A DNA stretch of 55,541 bases from the NCBI GenBank assembly GCA_029256705.1, contig JAQSXK010000002.1:1-55541 (forward strand), read 5' to 3'. Each line of letters starts with the position of its first letter. The stretch's first letter is position 1. Below the pieces are notes generated by a model. That model worked only from the letters and a program-made list of their open reading frames with translations. It was not told where the DNA came from and made no database searches. Source of the stretch: Clostridia bacterium. Lineage in GTDB: Bacteria; Bacillota; Clostridia; TANB77; CAG-465. Of the stretch, positions 1 through 9,119 are shown in pieces. The position numbers and the translations under genes are program-made.

Positions 1-346
1 TATCTTCACTACTTATCCAAGCTAAATTAGTTGTATCTATACTTCCACTTAACTCTTCTATTTTAGTTTTTAGCGTAGGATTACTTTCAGATATATATGA
101 TTTATCTGAAGATGATAAATATCCTTTTAGGGGTAAGTCAAATTTGCTAGTTTGTGCGTTATATTTACCAAGCGAATACAGATTAACTCCATCTTGTACA
201 TTTGTATAATCGCTCATGAATCTTGCCTTTTTCGAACTATCTAGTATATTGTTATCTACTAGAGTAATTATAACAGCCGTTGCTATTATAATTACAACTA
301 TTATTGTTATAATTAAAACTATTAATGATATTCCACTTCTTTTCAT
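1..346 (-). CDS. type IV pilin-like / pseudopilin-like protein (3' end outside window)
   Basis: The start is the ATG at 346 behind a GGAGG ribosome site; the frame stays open to the left edge, so about 115 N-terminal residues are visible. The protein begins MKRSGISLIVLIITIIV: a short basic leader, a Gly, and then about 20 hydrophobic residues, as in class III signal peptides cut by a prepilin peptidase. There is no Phe at +1 and no Glu at +5 of the hydrophobic helix, so this is a pilin-like protein rather than a canonical major pilin. The rest is Ser/Asn/Lys-rich and not recognisable. No pilus assembly genes are in view. It could also be a simple membrane-anchored extracellular protein. A strong promoter lies at 406-434. 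Confidence 0.6.
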   Translation of the reverse strand, partial: MKRSGISLIVLIITIIVVIIIATAVIITLVDNNILDSSKKARFMSDYTNVQDGVNLYSLGKYNAQTSKFDLPLKGYLSSSDKSYISESNPTLKTKIEELSGSIDTTNLAWISSED

Positions 347-405
347 TTTTAACCTCCAATATATACTTTATCCAGCTTTATTTAAATATAATTTTTGGTA
401 TTTTC

Positions 406-434
406 ATTATATAATATATACATTTTTTTGTCAA
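406..434 (-). promoter_or_regulatory. sigma-A promoter of the pilin-like gene
   Basis: On the minus strand TTGACA (434-429), a 17-nt spacer and TATAAT (411-406) match the consensus exactly. The -10 is about 60 bases upstream of the ATG at 346. Confidence 0.8.
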
Positions 435-481
435 CAATCCTCTATTTATTAGCCTTTAAAATACATTTAATTCTATATAAT

Positions 482-514
482 AAAAAAAGATACAAGTTTT
501 ACAACTCGTATCTT
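482..514 (-). terminator. rho-independent terminator of the 536-943 gene
   Basis: A 12-bp stem (arms 487-498 and 503-514, one G-U-type mismatch) is followed on the minus strand by seven U residues. It lies just past the stop of the 536-943 gene. Confidence 0.85.
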
Positions 515-535
515 AACGTTAAAATTTAATTTGAA

Positions 536-943
536 TTATTTTACTATCTCAAATTTAATATCTTTTACACTAGTGTAATCTCCAGCTATTCCTGTAGATA
601 AAACTTTTTCTCTATTTGGTAATAAATTTTCAACAACTTGAACCATATTTTTAAGTTCATTTCCTTGTTCATCTTTTAATATTATTTTTATTGTAACGTT
701 TTTAACAGTATCTGTTGTATTATACATTTTTGCTCTTATAGTTGTTATTCCTTCTTCATAAACTTTTGTTATTTCTTTAAATTGTATCTCTTCAACACTT
801 ACTTCACCAGTTGCCTTATTATCTTCTATAGTTGTATTAGGCACATCAACTGTTTTTTTATTGTTATTACCAACAATTATAGAAACAACTATTATTAAAA
901 CTATTACTACTAATATTGCAATTATTACACTCTTTTTTTTCAT
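536..943 (-). CDS. small membrane-anchored protein, FxLYD-like extracellular domain
   Basis: 135 residues: a short KKK leader, one membrane helix (about residues 5-25), an Asn/Thr/Glu-rich linker, then a beta-rich domain of about 85 residues. The domain has the pattern of FxLYD-type domains (alternating hydrophobic strands, 'KDEQGNELKN' turn, 'LLPNREKV' near the end). Those domains occur in many surface-anchored Firmicute proteins of unknown role. The gene has its own perfect promoter (973-1001) and terminator, so it is monocistronic. The protein at 11037-11507 has the same layout and is probably a distant paralogue. The FxLYD call is by eye; the membrane anchor is secure. Confidence 0.6.
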   Translation of the reverse strand: MKKKSVIIAILVVIVLIIVVSIIVGNNNKKTVDVPNTTIEDNKATGEVSVEEIQFKEITKVYEEGITTIRAKMYNTTDTVKNVTIKIILKDEQGNELKNMVQVVENLLPNREKVLSTGIAGDYTSVKDIKFEIVK

Positions 944-972
944 TTGAATCTCTCCCTTTTCATATATAATAA

Positions 973-1001
973 ATTATATAATATATATTTTATATTGTCA
1001 A
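973..1001 (-). promoter_or_regulatory. sigma-A promoter of the 536-943 gene
   Basis: TTGACA (1001-996), a 17-nt spacer and TATAAT (978-973) on the minus strand, about 30 bases upstream of the ATG at 943. Confidence 0.8.
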
Positions 1002-1077
1002 TGGTTAATTTGATTTTTAATTAAATATAACTTCACATATGCATTTTTCTATATTATGTGTAATAATTTTGTAATAT

Positions 1078-1109
1078 AAAAAGTTGTAACAAAATATTAC
1101 AACTTTTTT
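1078..1109 (-). terminator. terminator after rodA
   Basis: Perfect 12-bp inverted repeat AAAAAGTTGTAA / TTACAACTTTTT immediately past the rodA stop, with a U-rich tail on the minus strand. It probably ends the pta-ackA-M24-M18-rodA transcript. Confidence 0.8.
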
Positions 1110-1116
1110 AAGTATT

Positions 1117-2226
1117 TTAAAATAGAAAACTCTTATTTTTTCTTGCAGATATATTAAGTACTATGGCTATTGCTATTAGATTTGTCATTAAACTACTTCC
1201 ACCATAACTTACAAATGGAAGAGGTACACCTGTTATTGGTAATAATCCAATTGTCATACCAATATTTTGCACGAAGTGAAAAAATAACATTCCAGCTATA
1301 CCAATTACAATATATTTTGCGAATAGATCGCTTGAATTAGAAGATATTCTTATTAATCTAAGTATTAAAACAACAAATAATATAATTATTAAAGTGGACA
1401 TTATAAATCCCAATTCTTCAGATAAAACTGAGAATATAAAATCTGAGGATTTTATTGGTAAATATCCAAATTGTGTTTGTGTACCTTGAAGTAATCCACT
1501 ACCAAATATCATTCCAGAACCTACAGCTATTTTAGATTGTATAGCGTTATATCCACTACCCAAAGGATCTAATGAAGGATCTAAAAATACCAATATTCTA
1601 TCTTGCTGTATTGGTGTTAAAATAAAATTATATACTAAAGGGGCCAATAAACAAACAATTGCTACTATAGCAAAAATATATCTATATTTAATTCCACTTG
1701 CAAATAACATAAAAAATGTTATTACTAAAAAAACTGCTGCTGTACCAAAATCTGGCTGTAACATTATAAGTGCAAATGGTATAATAAATAGTAAGGCTAT
1801 ACTTATAAACTTTATTATTTTATCTTTTTTAGATAAAATATCTGAATTAAAATAACTAAGTAATTTAGCTAAACATAATATATATCCTATTTTCATCATT
1901 TCCGAAGGTTGATATAAAAAACTCCCAAAATTAAACCAGCTCTTAGCACCCATAAGTGAACTAGAAAATAACACCAGAACTAAAGCAACCGTACTAAAAA
2001 AGTATATGAAATATCCAGCTATATCAAATATAGCATAATCTATTGCCCATATTGCAATAACTACAATAATCATTGCTGAAAACCATACAACTTGCTTTAT
2101 ATATTCGTCCTTATTTATATTAGTATTATAACCAGCACTAAAAATACCGACTACTCCTATTACAAACAAAGCAAGTACTATTATTACAACAATATAGTCT
2201 GTATTTTTAAGTAATGTTTTAAACAT
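1117..2226 (-). CDS. rodA: RodA-type SEDS peptidoglycan glycosyltransferase
   Basis: 369 residues, about ten membrane helices, normal length for FtsW/RodA/SpoVE. These polymerise lipid II into glycan strands together with a class B PBP. Family marks include YQPSEMMK, LMLQPDFGTA, the long extracellular loop with GSGLLQGTQTQFGYLP and DFIFSVLSEELGF, and the C-terminal TGVPLPFVSYGGSS. RodA is preferred over FtsW because of the QPDFGTA and GVPLPF forms and the absence of division genes nearby; SpoVE is a possible alternative in a spore former. It is the last gene of the run that starts at pta, 27 bases after the M18 gene, and is followed by a terminator. Confidence 0.9.
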   Translation of the reverse strand: MFKTLLKNTDYIVVIIVLALFVIGVVGIFSAGYNTNINKDEYIKQVVWFSAMIIVVIAIWAIDYAIFDIAGYFIYFFSTVALVLVLFSSSLMGAKSWFNFGSFLYQPSEMMKIGYILCLAKLLSYFNSDILSKKDKIIKFISIALLFIIPFALIMLQPDFGTAAVFLVITFFMLFASGIKYRYIFAIVAIVCLLAPLVYNFILTPIQQDRILVFLDPSLDPLGSGYNAIQSKIAVGSGMIFGSGLLQGTQTQFGYLPIKSSDFIFSVLSEELGFIMSTLIIILFVVLILRLIRISSNSSDLFAKYIVIGIAGMLFFHFVQNIGMTIGLLPITGVPLPFVSYGGSSLMTNLIAIAIVLNISARKNKSFLF

Positions 2227-2253
2227 TAAGAATTGTTCCCCCTTAAATAAAAT

Positions 2254-3636
2254 TTACTTTAAAAATGCCATATAAGCTTTATATGTCATATATATATCTG
2301 AAGTAGAAGCTACTTCAAACGGTGAGTGCATTGAAAGCACTGGAGTACCACAATCTATAACATCTACACCTTTATTAGCAAGTATATATGCTATCGTACC
2401 TCCTCCACCTTTTTCTATTTTTCCTAGAGTACCAAGTTGGTAAATTATTTTATTTTTATCAAAAATATTCATAACTTCAGAAACATATTTTGCATTTGCA
2501 TCACTTGCGTTATATTTTCCACCACTACCTGTATATTTTTCAAGACAAACTCCTGCACCTAATATATTGGCATTTGGTATATCTGAAAATTCTTCATAGC
2601 TTGGATCAACACATGTAGATACGTCGGCAGACAACATTTTAGAATTGTAGTATAGTTCATAAATATCAGTTTCTTTCTCGTTTTTCAAAGATAGAATTTT
2701 ATTTATAAACATATCAAATACATTAGAATTCATAGATGTATTTCCTATACTTCCTATTTCTTCCTTATCTACTATCATAGTTATCATTGTTTTGTTTACT
2801 ACCCTTTTAGATTGATCTATTATTGATTTAATACTTGCATATGCACATACTCTATCATCTTGACCATATCCACCAATCATACTAGAATCTAAACCTATAT
2901 ATCTAGGTTTAAATGCTGGTACAAATTGTATTTCACTTCTTGCAAAGTCCATTTCTTTTATTCCATATTTATCATATAATAGTTTAAGAATATTTTCTTT
3001 TATATCATTTTTTTCTTTTGTTTCAGTTGTACTTTTTATACTTCCGAATAATATAGACATTTTTTCTGGATCTATAAACTCATTTGCAACAGCTTTCATT
3101 TGATCTTTTGCTAAATGAGGAAGTAAATCAGTTATAGTAAAACACGGATCTTTTTCATCTTCACCAATAACAATATCTAATTTTTTTCCTTCACCTGTAT
3201 AAATAACACCGTGCATACTAAGTGGAATTGTTAACCATTGGTACTTTTTAATACCACCATAATATTGTGTTTTAAGTAGTGCTACTCCTTTATTTTCATG
3301 AAGTGGCATTGGCTTTAAATCTATTCTTGGACTATCTACATGTGCTCCTAAAATATTAATACCCTCCACTAATTTTTCTCTACCTATTACAGCTGCATAT
3401 AAAGATTTCTCTTTATTCACAAAGTACACTTTATCTGAAGGATTTAATTTAGTAACTTCAGATATATCTATAAAACCCTCTTTTTGAAGCATTTGTTTAA
3501 CAATTTCAACAGCTTTGTACTCAGTTTTTGCTTTTGCTAAAAAATCTATATATCCTCTAATATATTGATTCATATCAGCTATTTCTTCTTTAGATAGATT
3601 TTCATAAACATTTTTCTTTTCATATTTCAAACTCAT
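2254..3636 (-). CDS. apeA: M18 family aminopeptidase
   Basis: Zinc aminopeptidase of the aspartyl-aminopeptidase family, about 460 residues, the usual length of the clostridial M18 'aminopeptidase 1' group. Cytoplasmic; expected to remove N-terminal residues from peptides. Visible motifs: first metal-site region GAHVDSPRIDLKP, YYGGIKKYQW, the catalytic/bridging region VDKEEIGSIG, and the C-terminal zinc site SMHSPFEVAS. The start is set at the ATG at 3636: AGGTGG lies 8 bases upstream of it, whereas an in-frame ATG at 3648 sits directly on the ribosome site. The symbol follows the family name for clostridial homologues and is less certain than the family. Confidence 0.9.
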   Translation of the reverse strand: MSLKYEKKNVYENLSKEEIADMNQYIRGYIDFLAKAKTEYKAVEIVKQMLQKEGFIDISEVTKLNPSDKVYFVNKEKSLYAAVIGREKLVEGINILGAHVDSPRIDLKPMPLHENKGVALLKTQYYGGIKKYQWLTIPLSMHGVIYTGEGKKLDIVIGEDEKDPCFTITDLLPHLAKDQMKAVANEFIDPEKMSILFGSIKSTTETKEKNDIKENILKLLYDKYGIKEMDFARSEIQFVPAFKPRYIGLDSSMIGGYGQDDRVCAYASIKSIIDQSKRVVNKTMITMIVDKEEIGSIGNTSMNSNVFDMFINKILSLKNEKETDIYELYYNSKMLSADVSTCVDPSYEEFSDIPNANILGAGVCLEKYTGSGGKYNASDANAKYVSEVMNIFDKNKIIYQLGTLGKIEKGGGGTIAYILANKGVDVIDCGTPVLSMHSPFEVASTSDIYMTYKAYMAFLK

Positions 3637-3671
3637 ATCACATACCACCTTTATATTCTATTATATATATT

Positions 3672-4892
3672 TTAGATTAAATATATATCTTTTTGCATTT
3701 TACAAACAGGTATTCCTCCAAATTTTGTAACGAGAAACATTTCTTCTATTGAGCCTCCATTAGGTATTGCTATTCTTGGTTCTATTGTGTATATACCATT
3801 TTCAACCAAAGGTAAATATGATCTCTTATTAGATTTATTAGATAAAACAGCACCTGTATCATGAACTTTAAGTCCTACTGGATGTCCTGTTGAATGGTTA
3901 TAGTTTGGATATCCTTCTCTTAAAATTCTACCCCTTACAATATCATCTATCTCATATCCTTTAGTGTCTGGCTTCATACAATCTAAAGCACTCTCTATAG
4001 ATTCAGTTAAAGTTTTAAATACTTTTCTTACAACTAGTGGAGGCTTAATTTCATTTTTCTTTAACGCGTACCCCATTCTTTGAATATCTGAATATATTTT
4101 TTCACCATCATCAAATGTTGCGCAAATTCCAAAATCAAAATAAATTGTATCACCTTTTTTTAGTATTTTTTCACTAGGAACTGTGTGGCCACCTTTCGAA
4201 AGATTCACCCCAGTTAAAACAAAAGGACAATTCTCCCAAGCTAGTGAAAATGATGTTATTTTTTTTCCTATATGTTGCCTTGTAATATTTTTTGTAAGTT
4301 CAACTATATGTTTTGCAATTTCTATTTCAGTCATACCAATTGTTATAGTTTTAAACGTAGTATCTAAAATTTCTTGTGTTATACCTGCAATTAATTTTAT
4401 ACGTTCAATTTGATTTTCAGTTTTTTCTCCAAGTATTGAATAAATAACCTGTTCTGCTGAGCTGAAATTTATTTTCTTCTTATATTTTAAATATGGCTTT
4501 TTAAGAATATTTGTATATTCAATAAACTCACCATGTCCTAAAATATCTAAATCACTGTCTCCCATTGTTGAATATGAAAGAGAAATCTCAGGAATAAATC
4601 CCAAATATGATATAATATCTTCGATCTTATCTGATAAATCATTTTGATTATTATAGCATATAACAAATATATTATTTTCCTTTAAATATTCATTATCCAA
4701 GTTATCTTTATCTAAATCATGTATTAATAAATATGTTTTATTAGTTGAAATAAAGCACATAGATAAAGTGTATATATTTTTAGATATATATTTATAAAAT
4801 ATATTATCACTATTATCCTTATTAATCATAACCCATAATTTTAGATTATATTTTACTAAAAGTTTTTGTATGTTACAAATATTATTAACCAT
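3672..4892 (-). CDS. M24 family metallopeptidase (Xaa-Pro aminopeptidase-like)
   Basis: About 406 residues: an N-terminal creatinase-like domain (about 1-150) and a C-terminal pita-bread domain. The five metal ligands of M24 enzymes can be followed: Asp in YFDFGI, Asp in YSDIQRMGY, His in HSTGHPVG, Glu in TIEPRI and Glu in SIEEMF. It is therefore probably an active metallopeptidase, most likely acting on Xaa-Pro or related N termini. The ATG at 4892 has AAGGGTGA a few bases upstream, and this start avoids the overlap with ackA that an upstream start at 4913 would give. It follows ackA by 10 bases and is probably co-transcribed. Substrate unknown. Confidence 0.8.
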   Translation of the reverse strand: MVNNICNIQKLLVKYNLKLWVMINKDNSDNIFYKYISKNIYTLSMCFISTNKTYLLIHDLDKDNLDNEYLKENNIFVICYNNQNDLSDKIEDIISYLGFIPEISLSYSTMGDSDLDILGHGEFIEYTNILKKPYLKYKKKINFSSAEQVIYSILGEKTENQIERIKLIAGITQEILDTTFKTITIGMTEIEIAKHIVELTKNITRQHIGKKITSFSLAWENCPFVLTGVNLSKGGHTVPSEKILKKGDTIYFDFGICATFDDGEKIYSDIQRMGYALKKNEIKPPLVVRKVFKTLTESIESALDCMKPDTKGYEIDDIVRGRILREGYPNYNHSTGHPVGLKVHDTGAVLSNKSNKRSYLPLVENGIYTIEPRIAIPNGGSIEEMFLVTKFGGIPVCKMQKDIYLI

Positions 4893-4902
4893 ACAATCAC
4901 CC

Positions 4903-6105
4903 TTAACATTCACGATATATTTCCTCGGTCTGTTTGGCTATTTCAAATTCTTCATCTGTTGGTATTACATAAACATCTATTTTAGAATTATCACTAGAAA
5001 CTAGTGCCTCTTTACCTGAACCTTCCATATTACGATCAACATCTATTTCTATTCCTAGATGTTCCATATCTGCTAAAGTCTTTTCTCTTTCACAAAAACT
5101 ATTTTCACCAATACCACCTGTGAAAACTATCGCATCTACTCTATTAAGTTCAGCCATATATGCACCGATATATTTTTTTGTTCTATTAGTTTGTATTTGT
5201 CTTGAAAGCATTGCTCTCTCATCACCACTATTTGCAGCTGTAACTAATTGTCTATGATCACCTATACCAGCTATTCCTAATCTTCCAGATTCTTTATTAA
5301 GTATTTCATTAACTTGTTTAATAGATAAATTTTCTAGTTCCATAAGTTTTGTGACAATAGCAGGATCTATATCTCCAGATCTTGTTTCCATCATTAATCC
5401 TTCTAATGGTGTAAATCCCATTGAAGTATCATATGATACACCATTTTTTATAGCACATATACTAGCTCCACTTCCTAAATGACATACAATTGCGTTTATT
5501 TCACTTTTTGGTTTATTTAACTTTTCTGCTAATCTATCTAGAACATACATATATGAACTTCCATGAAAACCATATCTTCTAATTCCATATTTCTTATAAT
5601 ATTCATATTTAATCGCATAAATATAATTATATATTGGCATCGTTTGATGGAATGCAGTATCGAATACTGCAACGTTAATCATATCCTTATCTATTTCTTT
5701 TATAGTTCTTATTCCAATTAAAGCTCCTGGATTGTGTAGTGGTGCTATCTCACAAAGCCTATCTATTTCATTAATTACTTCATCATCAATTAAAGTTGCT
5801 TTACTAAATTTTTCTCCACCATGAACAACTCTATGTCCAACTGCAGATATATCCTCAAAACTTTTAATAACTCCTTGCTTTTCATCAGTAAGGTGTTTTA
5901 TTAAAATCTCCATTGCATCTTTATGATTATGCATAACCTCTTGTTTTTCATAAGATATATTATCTCTTAAGTTTTTATATATTATATTAGAACTTTCTAA
6001 ACCTATCTTTTCACATCTACCCTTTGCAATTACCTCATTACTATCCATATTGTATAATTGAAATTTTATAGTGGAACTTCCACAATTTATAACTAATATT
6101 TTCAT
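4903..6105 (-). CDS. ackA: acetate kinase
   Basis: 400 residues, full length. Makes ATP from acetyl phosphate and ADP, releasing acetate. Motifs: N-terminal phosphate-binding NCGSSTIKF, VGHRVVHGGEKF, RRYGFHGSSY, HLGSGASICAI, and GGIGENS near the C terminus. It lies directly downstream of pta (28-base gap), the standard acetogenic pair, under the promoter at 7184-7212. Confidence 0.97.
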   Translation of the reverse strand: MKILVINCGSSTIKFQLYNMDSNEVIAKGRCEKIGLESSNIIYKNLRDNISYEKQEVMHNHKDAMEILIKHLTDEKQGVIKSFEDISAVGHRVVHGGEKFSKATLIDDEVINEIDRLCEIAPLHNPGALIGIRTIKEIDKDMINVAVFDTAFHQTMPIYNYIYAIKYEYYKKYGIRRYGFHGSSYMYVLDRLAEKLNKPKSEINAIVCHLGSGASICAIKNGVSYDTSMGFTPLEGLMMETRSGDIDPAIVTKLMELENLSIKQVNEILNKESGRLGIAGIGDHRQLVTAANSGDERAMLSRQIQTNRTKKYIGAYMAELNRVDAIVFTGGIGENSFCEREKTLADMEHLGIEIDVDRNMEGSGKEALVSSDNSKIDVYVIPTDEEFEIAKQTEEIYREC

Positions 6106-6133
6106 AAATTCACTTCCTTCTCATATATCTATA

Positions 6134-7165
6134 TTAAATTTTTTTCTTTATATTCTGATTTTCAGCCTGTACACAAGTTACAGCAACCGCTCCTATTATT
6201 TCTTCTACGTTACATCCTCTAGACAAGTCATTTACTGGTTTAGCTAATCCTTGAGTAATAGGTCCTATAGCAGTAGCACGTGCAAATCTTTGAACTAACT
6301 TATATCCGATGTTTCCAGATTCTATATTGGGAAATATTAAAACATTGGCATGTCCTGCAACACTACTACTTGGGGCTTTTATAGCCGCTACTTCTTTTAT
6401 AATAGCAGCATCTAATTGCATTTCACCATCTATTTCAAAATCTACTTCTGCCTCTTTAACTAATTTTATTGCTTTGTTTATTTTATCTATTGATTCACCT
6501 TTTGCGCTCCCTTTAGTTGAATAAGATAACATTGCAACTTTAGGTTCCCCACCTATTAAACTTCTGTAACTTATAGCAGATGCAATAGCAATATCTGAAA
6601 GTTGTTCTTCTGTTGGACTTTCTATGAGTCCACAATCCGAAAAAATATATTTACCGTCTGAATCTAAATCACAATTCGGTATATCCATTATGAAGAATGA
6701 TGATACATTATTTACCCCTTCATCTGGTTTTATTATTTGAAGGGCTGGTCTTAATGTATCTGCTGTAGAATGAATTGCTCCGCTAACTAAACCATCAGCA
6801 TCTCCTACTTTAACCATCATAGTTGCAAAATACACATTATTATTTATAAGTTCCATTGCTTCTATCATTGATAACCCTTTATTTTTTCTAAGTTCATATA
6901 ATGCATTTATATAAAAATCACGTTTCTCACTTATTTCAGGATTTTCAACTTTTATTTTATTAAAGTCTAAACTTATACTATTAACCTTACATAAAAATTC
7001 AATTTCCTCTAAACTACCAACAAGTGTTATATCTGCAATATCTTCTTTTGAAATTATATCTGCAGCTTTTAAAATTCTAAGATCACTACTTTCTGGCAAA
7101 ACTATTCTTTTTTTATTTAATTTTGCTCTTTCTATTATATCTTTTGTAATCCCATGAAATTCCAT
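6134..7165 (-). CDS. pta: phosphate acetyltransferase
   Basis: 343 residues; converts acetyl-CoA and phosphate to acetyl phosphate for AckA. Family features: KKRIVLPESSDLRIL near the start, DGLVSGAIHSTADTLRP, SYSTKGSAKG, LQFDAAI-like QLDAAI, and the C-terminal GPITQGLAKPVNDLSRGC. The start is ATG 7165, preceded by GAGAGGTGAAAGAA. A longer frame reaches 7231 but its extra residues overlap the promoter and resemble no Pta. Confidence 0.97.
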   Translation of the reverse strand: MEFHGITKDIIERAKLNKKRIVLPESSDLRILKAADIISKEDIADITLVGSLEEIEFLCKVNSISLDFNKIKVENPEISEKRDFYINALYELRKNKGLSMIEAMELINNNVYFATMMVKVGDADGLVSGAIHSTADTLRPALQIIKPDEGVNNVSSFFIMDIPNCDLDSDGKYIFSDCGLIESPTEEQLSDIAIASAISYRSLIGGEPKVAMLSYSTKGSAKGESIDKINKAIKLVKEAEVDFEIDGEMQLDAAIIKEVAAIKAPSSSVAGHANVLIFPNIESGNIGYKLVQRFARATAIGPITQGLAKPVNDLSRGCNVEEIIGAVAVTCVQAENQNIKKKI

Positions 7166-7183
7166 TTCTTTCACCTCTCTAAT

Positions 7184-7212
7184 ATTATATACAATATATA
7201 TGTTAAAGTCAA
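7184..7212 (-). promoter_or_regulatory. sigma-A promoter of the pta operon
   Basis: TTGACT (7212-7207), a 17-nt spacer and TATAAT (7189-7184). The predicted transcript start would be only about 12 bases upstream of the pta ATG, leaving just the ribosome site as leader. The promoter lies between the SBP stop and pta; no terminator is visible there, so read-through is possible. Confidence 0.75.
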
Positions 7213-7234
7213 GGAAAAAATATTTTGCCACATA

Positions 7235-8938
7235 TTATTGTATAATTCTACCTATTTTATCTATATCCTTAAAAACGTTCATATACGATATATTGTCAAA
7301 GCCAGTTATATATTTTTGGTAAACAACGTTTGTATTTTTAGCTGCTATTCCAATACATGCTATGTCACTAGATATTATAACTTGTAAATTTCTTATACTA
7401 TTACTAAGTTCCTCTATACTACTACTATTAACTTTATTTATTGCTTGATTAATATTTTCATTTATATTTATATAACTATCTAAATATGATATATCTGGAT
7501 TATTACTTATATAAACATTACTTAATATAAGATCATATTCTCCTTTATTTATTTTATCATTCATTTCATTACTATTTAGTTTTTGTATATTAATCCTTAT
7601 TCCAACATTCTCAAGCATTTGTTTAATACTCTCAGCAATATTAACCTTTATACTATCTTCCGAATTGACCAATAGTGCAAGCTCTAAATCAACTAAATTA
7701 TTATCTATTTTCTTACTATATATACCAGTTGATTTATTCCATGACTCTGCAATTAAAGCGTTCTCTGCACCATAAATATCATATTTATATGATACGTTTG
7801 AATATATATATGGAATATCTATAATTTCAGTAAAAGTCGAACTTATTTTTTTAGAAATTTGATTTCTATTTAATGAATAAGCAATAGCCTTTCTTACTTC
7901 TTTTAAACCAAACAATTTAGAATTTTTATTGCCTAGTAAAAAGTATGTCTCACCATTTCTATATTTTTTTATACTATATTCATGCTTTCCTATTATTCTC
8001 ATATCTTCTTCACTAGATGTTAAAAACATATCTAATGAACTATTTCTAAAATCACTTACTAAATTATCTCCATCTGTATAACTCTTAAATACTATACTTT
8101 TTAAAATATCTCTACTAACTTCATCATTTCTAACAAAAGATAAATTATTGGAATTGTCTACAAAATTAAATCTATTTATATTACTATTTTGTTTTTCTGA
8201 ATCTGAATACTTTTTTTCTATATTAAAATCTAGTGAATATATAATATATGGATTTGGTTTGTTTAATACTATTCTAACAACATTATTTTCTTTTATTTCT
8301 ATAGAAGCGATATTACTTAAATACTTGTAATATCTATTATCATTTGTGGCTTTTAACTTTTCTATTGTGTATATAACATCAGTGATATCGCTTGAATCTT
8401 TTATTTCAATTTCATACGTAACATTATCCATTTTTGTTATCTTTTTAGCTACATTAAATACTATATTATACTCTTCATCAAAAGTAACTAATTTTCTATA
8501 TGAATATTTATATAATTCATTAATTAATATGTTATTTTTAGTATCCAAATTATTTATTCCCACTTTGAAATCATAATTTGCTGCTAACTCAATATCTGTT
8601 TTATTACCTTTAAATACACTAAGTATAGGATTATCCTTTAAATTAACAAAATAAGTAGATAAATAACCAATTATAACAATAGCAATAATTGAACAAGCAA
8701 CTTTTATTAAAGTTAAAAAAATGCTATCTCGATTTTTACTTTTTGTTTTAATTTTTCTTACTTTTCTTATTTTACTAGATTTATTGTTATTATTTTTAAA
8801 ATAACTATATGTTGTCTTTTTATATTTACCGCTCTTTATATTTTTTATAGATTTTTTATCTTTTTTTAATTTATCATTTCTAGTTATTTTTTTATATTTA
8901 TGTGGATTGATTATATCGTGATTCAAACTTTTCACCAC
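7235..8938 (-). CDS. membrane-anchored SBP_bac_5-like (peptide-binding-like) protein
   Basis: 567 residues. Residues 1-80 are very Lys/Arg/Asn-rich and would be cytoplasmic; a single membrane helix follows (about 83-105). The remainder resembles family 5 extracellular solute-binding proteins of peptide/nickel ABC systems: 'ITDVIYTIEKLKA', 'IEIKENNVVRIVLNKPNPYI', 'LKEVRKAIAYSLNRNQIS', and 'VNIAESIKQMLENVGIRI' with 'GEYDLILSNVYI' near the end. It has no lipobox and no permease or ATPase gene beside it, so it may bind a ligand for a role other than import. The gene ends 22 bases before the pta promoter. Confidence 0.7.
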   Translation of the reverse strand: MVKSLNHDIINPHKYKKITRNDKLKKDKKSIKNIKSGKYKKTTYSYFKNNNNKSSKIRKVRKIKTKSKNRDSIFLTLIKVACSIIAIVIIGYLSTYFVNLKDNPILSVFKGNKTDIELAANYDFKVGINNLDTKNNILINELYKYSYRKLVTFDEEYNIVFNVAKKITKMDNVTYEIEIKDSSDITDVIYTIEKLKATNDNRYYKYLSNIASIEIKENNVVRIVLNKPNPYIIYSLDFNIEKKYSDSEKQNSNINRFNFVDNSNNLSFVRNDEVSRDILKSIVFKSYTDGDNLVSDFRNSSLDMFLTSSEEDMRIIGKHEYSIKKYRNGETYFLLGNKNSKLFGLKEVRKAIAYSLNRNQISKKISSTFTEIIDIPYIYSNVSYKYDIYGAENALIAESWNKSTGIYSKKIDNNLVDLELALLVNSEDSIKVNIAESIKQMLENVGIRINIQKLNSNEMNDKINKGEYDLILSNVYISNNPDISYLDSYININENINQAINKVNSSSIEELSNSIRNLQVIISSDIACIGIAAKNTNVVYQKYITGFDNISYMNVFKDIDKIGRIIQ

Positions 8939-8955
8939 CCTTTTATATTGTACCT

Positions 8956-8964
8956 ATTATATCA
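8956..8964 (-). promoter_or_regulatory. extended -10 promoter element of the SBP-like gene
   Basis: TGATATAAT on the minus strand, about 18 bases upstream of the ATG at 8938. No good -35 lies at 17 bases; a TTGACT sits at only 10 bases. Confidence 0.5.
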
Positions 8965-9048
8965 TAATTTTAGTCAAAAAGATAGTTTTAAACCATATTT
9001 TTAACACTCTTAAGCGTAAAAAATATAATTATTAAAGATATTAGCAAA

Positions 9049-9078
9049 TAAAAAAGCAGTGTAAATTTTTACACTGCT
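9049..9078 (-). terminator. terminator of the DUF488 cassette
   Basis: An 11-bp perfect stem AGCAGTGTAAA / TTTACACTGCT, followed on the minus strand by a run of U. It lies about 40 bases past the stop of the dual-OB gene. Confidence 0.85.
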
Positions 9079-9119
9079 CTTCTTAAACGTTTATATAGTT
9101 TAAGCCACTTATTTTTGTA

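Noticed and set aside
216-452. 78-residue hydrophobic open frame on the plus strand
   Set aside because: Antisense to the pilin-like gene and its promoter; low-complexity AT-rich translation.
8971-8984. TTGACT upstream of the SBP-like gene as its -35
   Set aside because: Spacing to TATAAT is 10 bases, too short for RNA polymerase.
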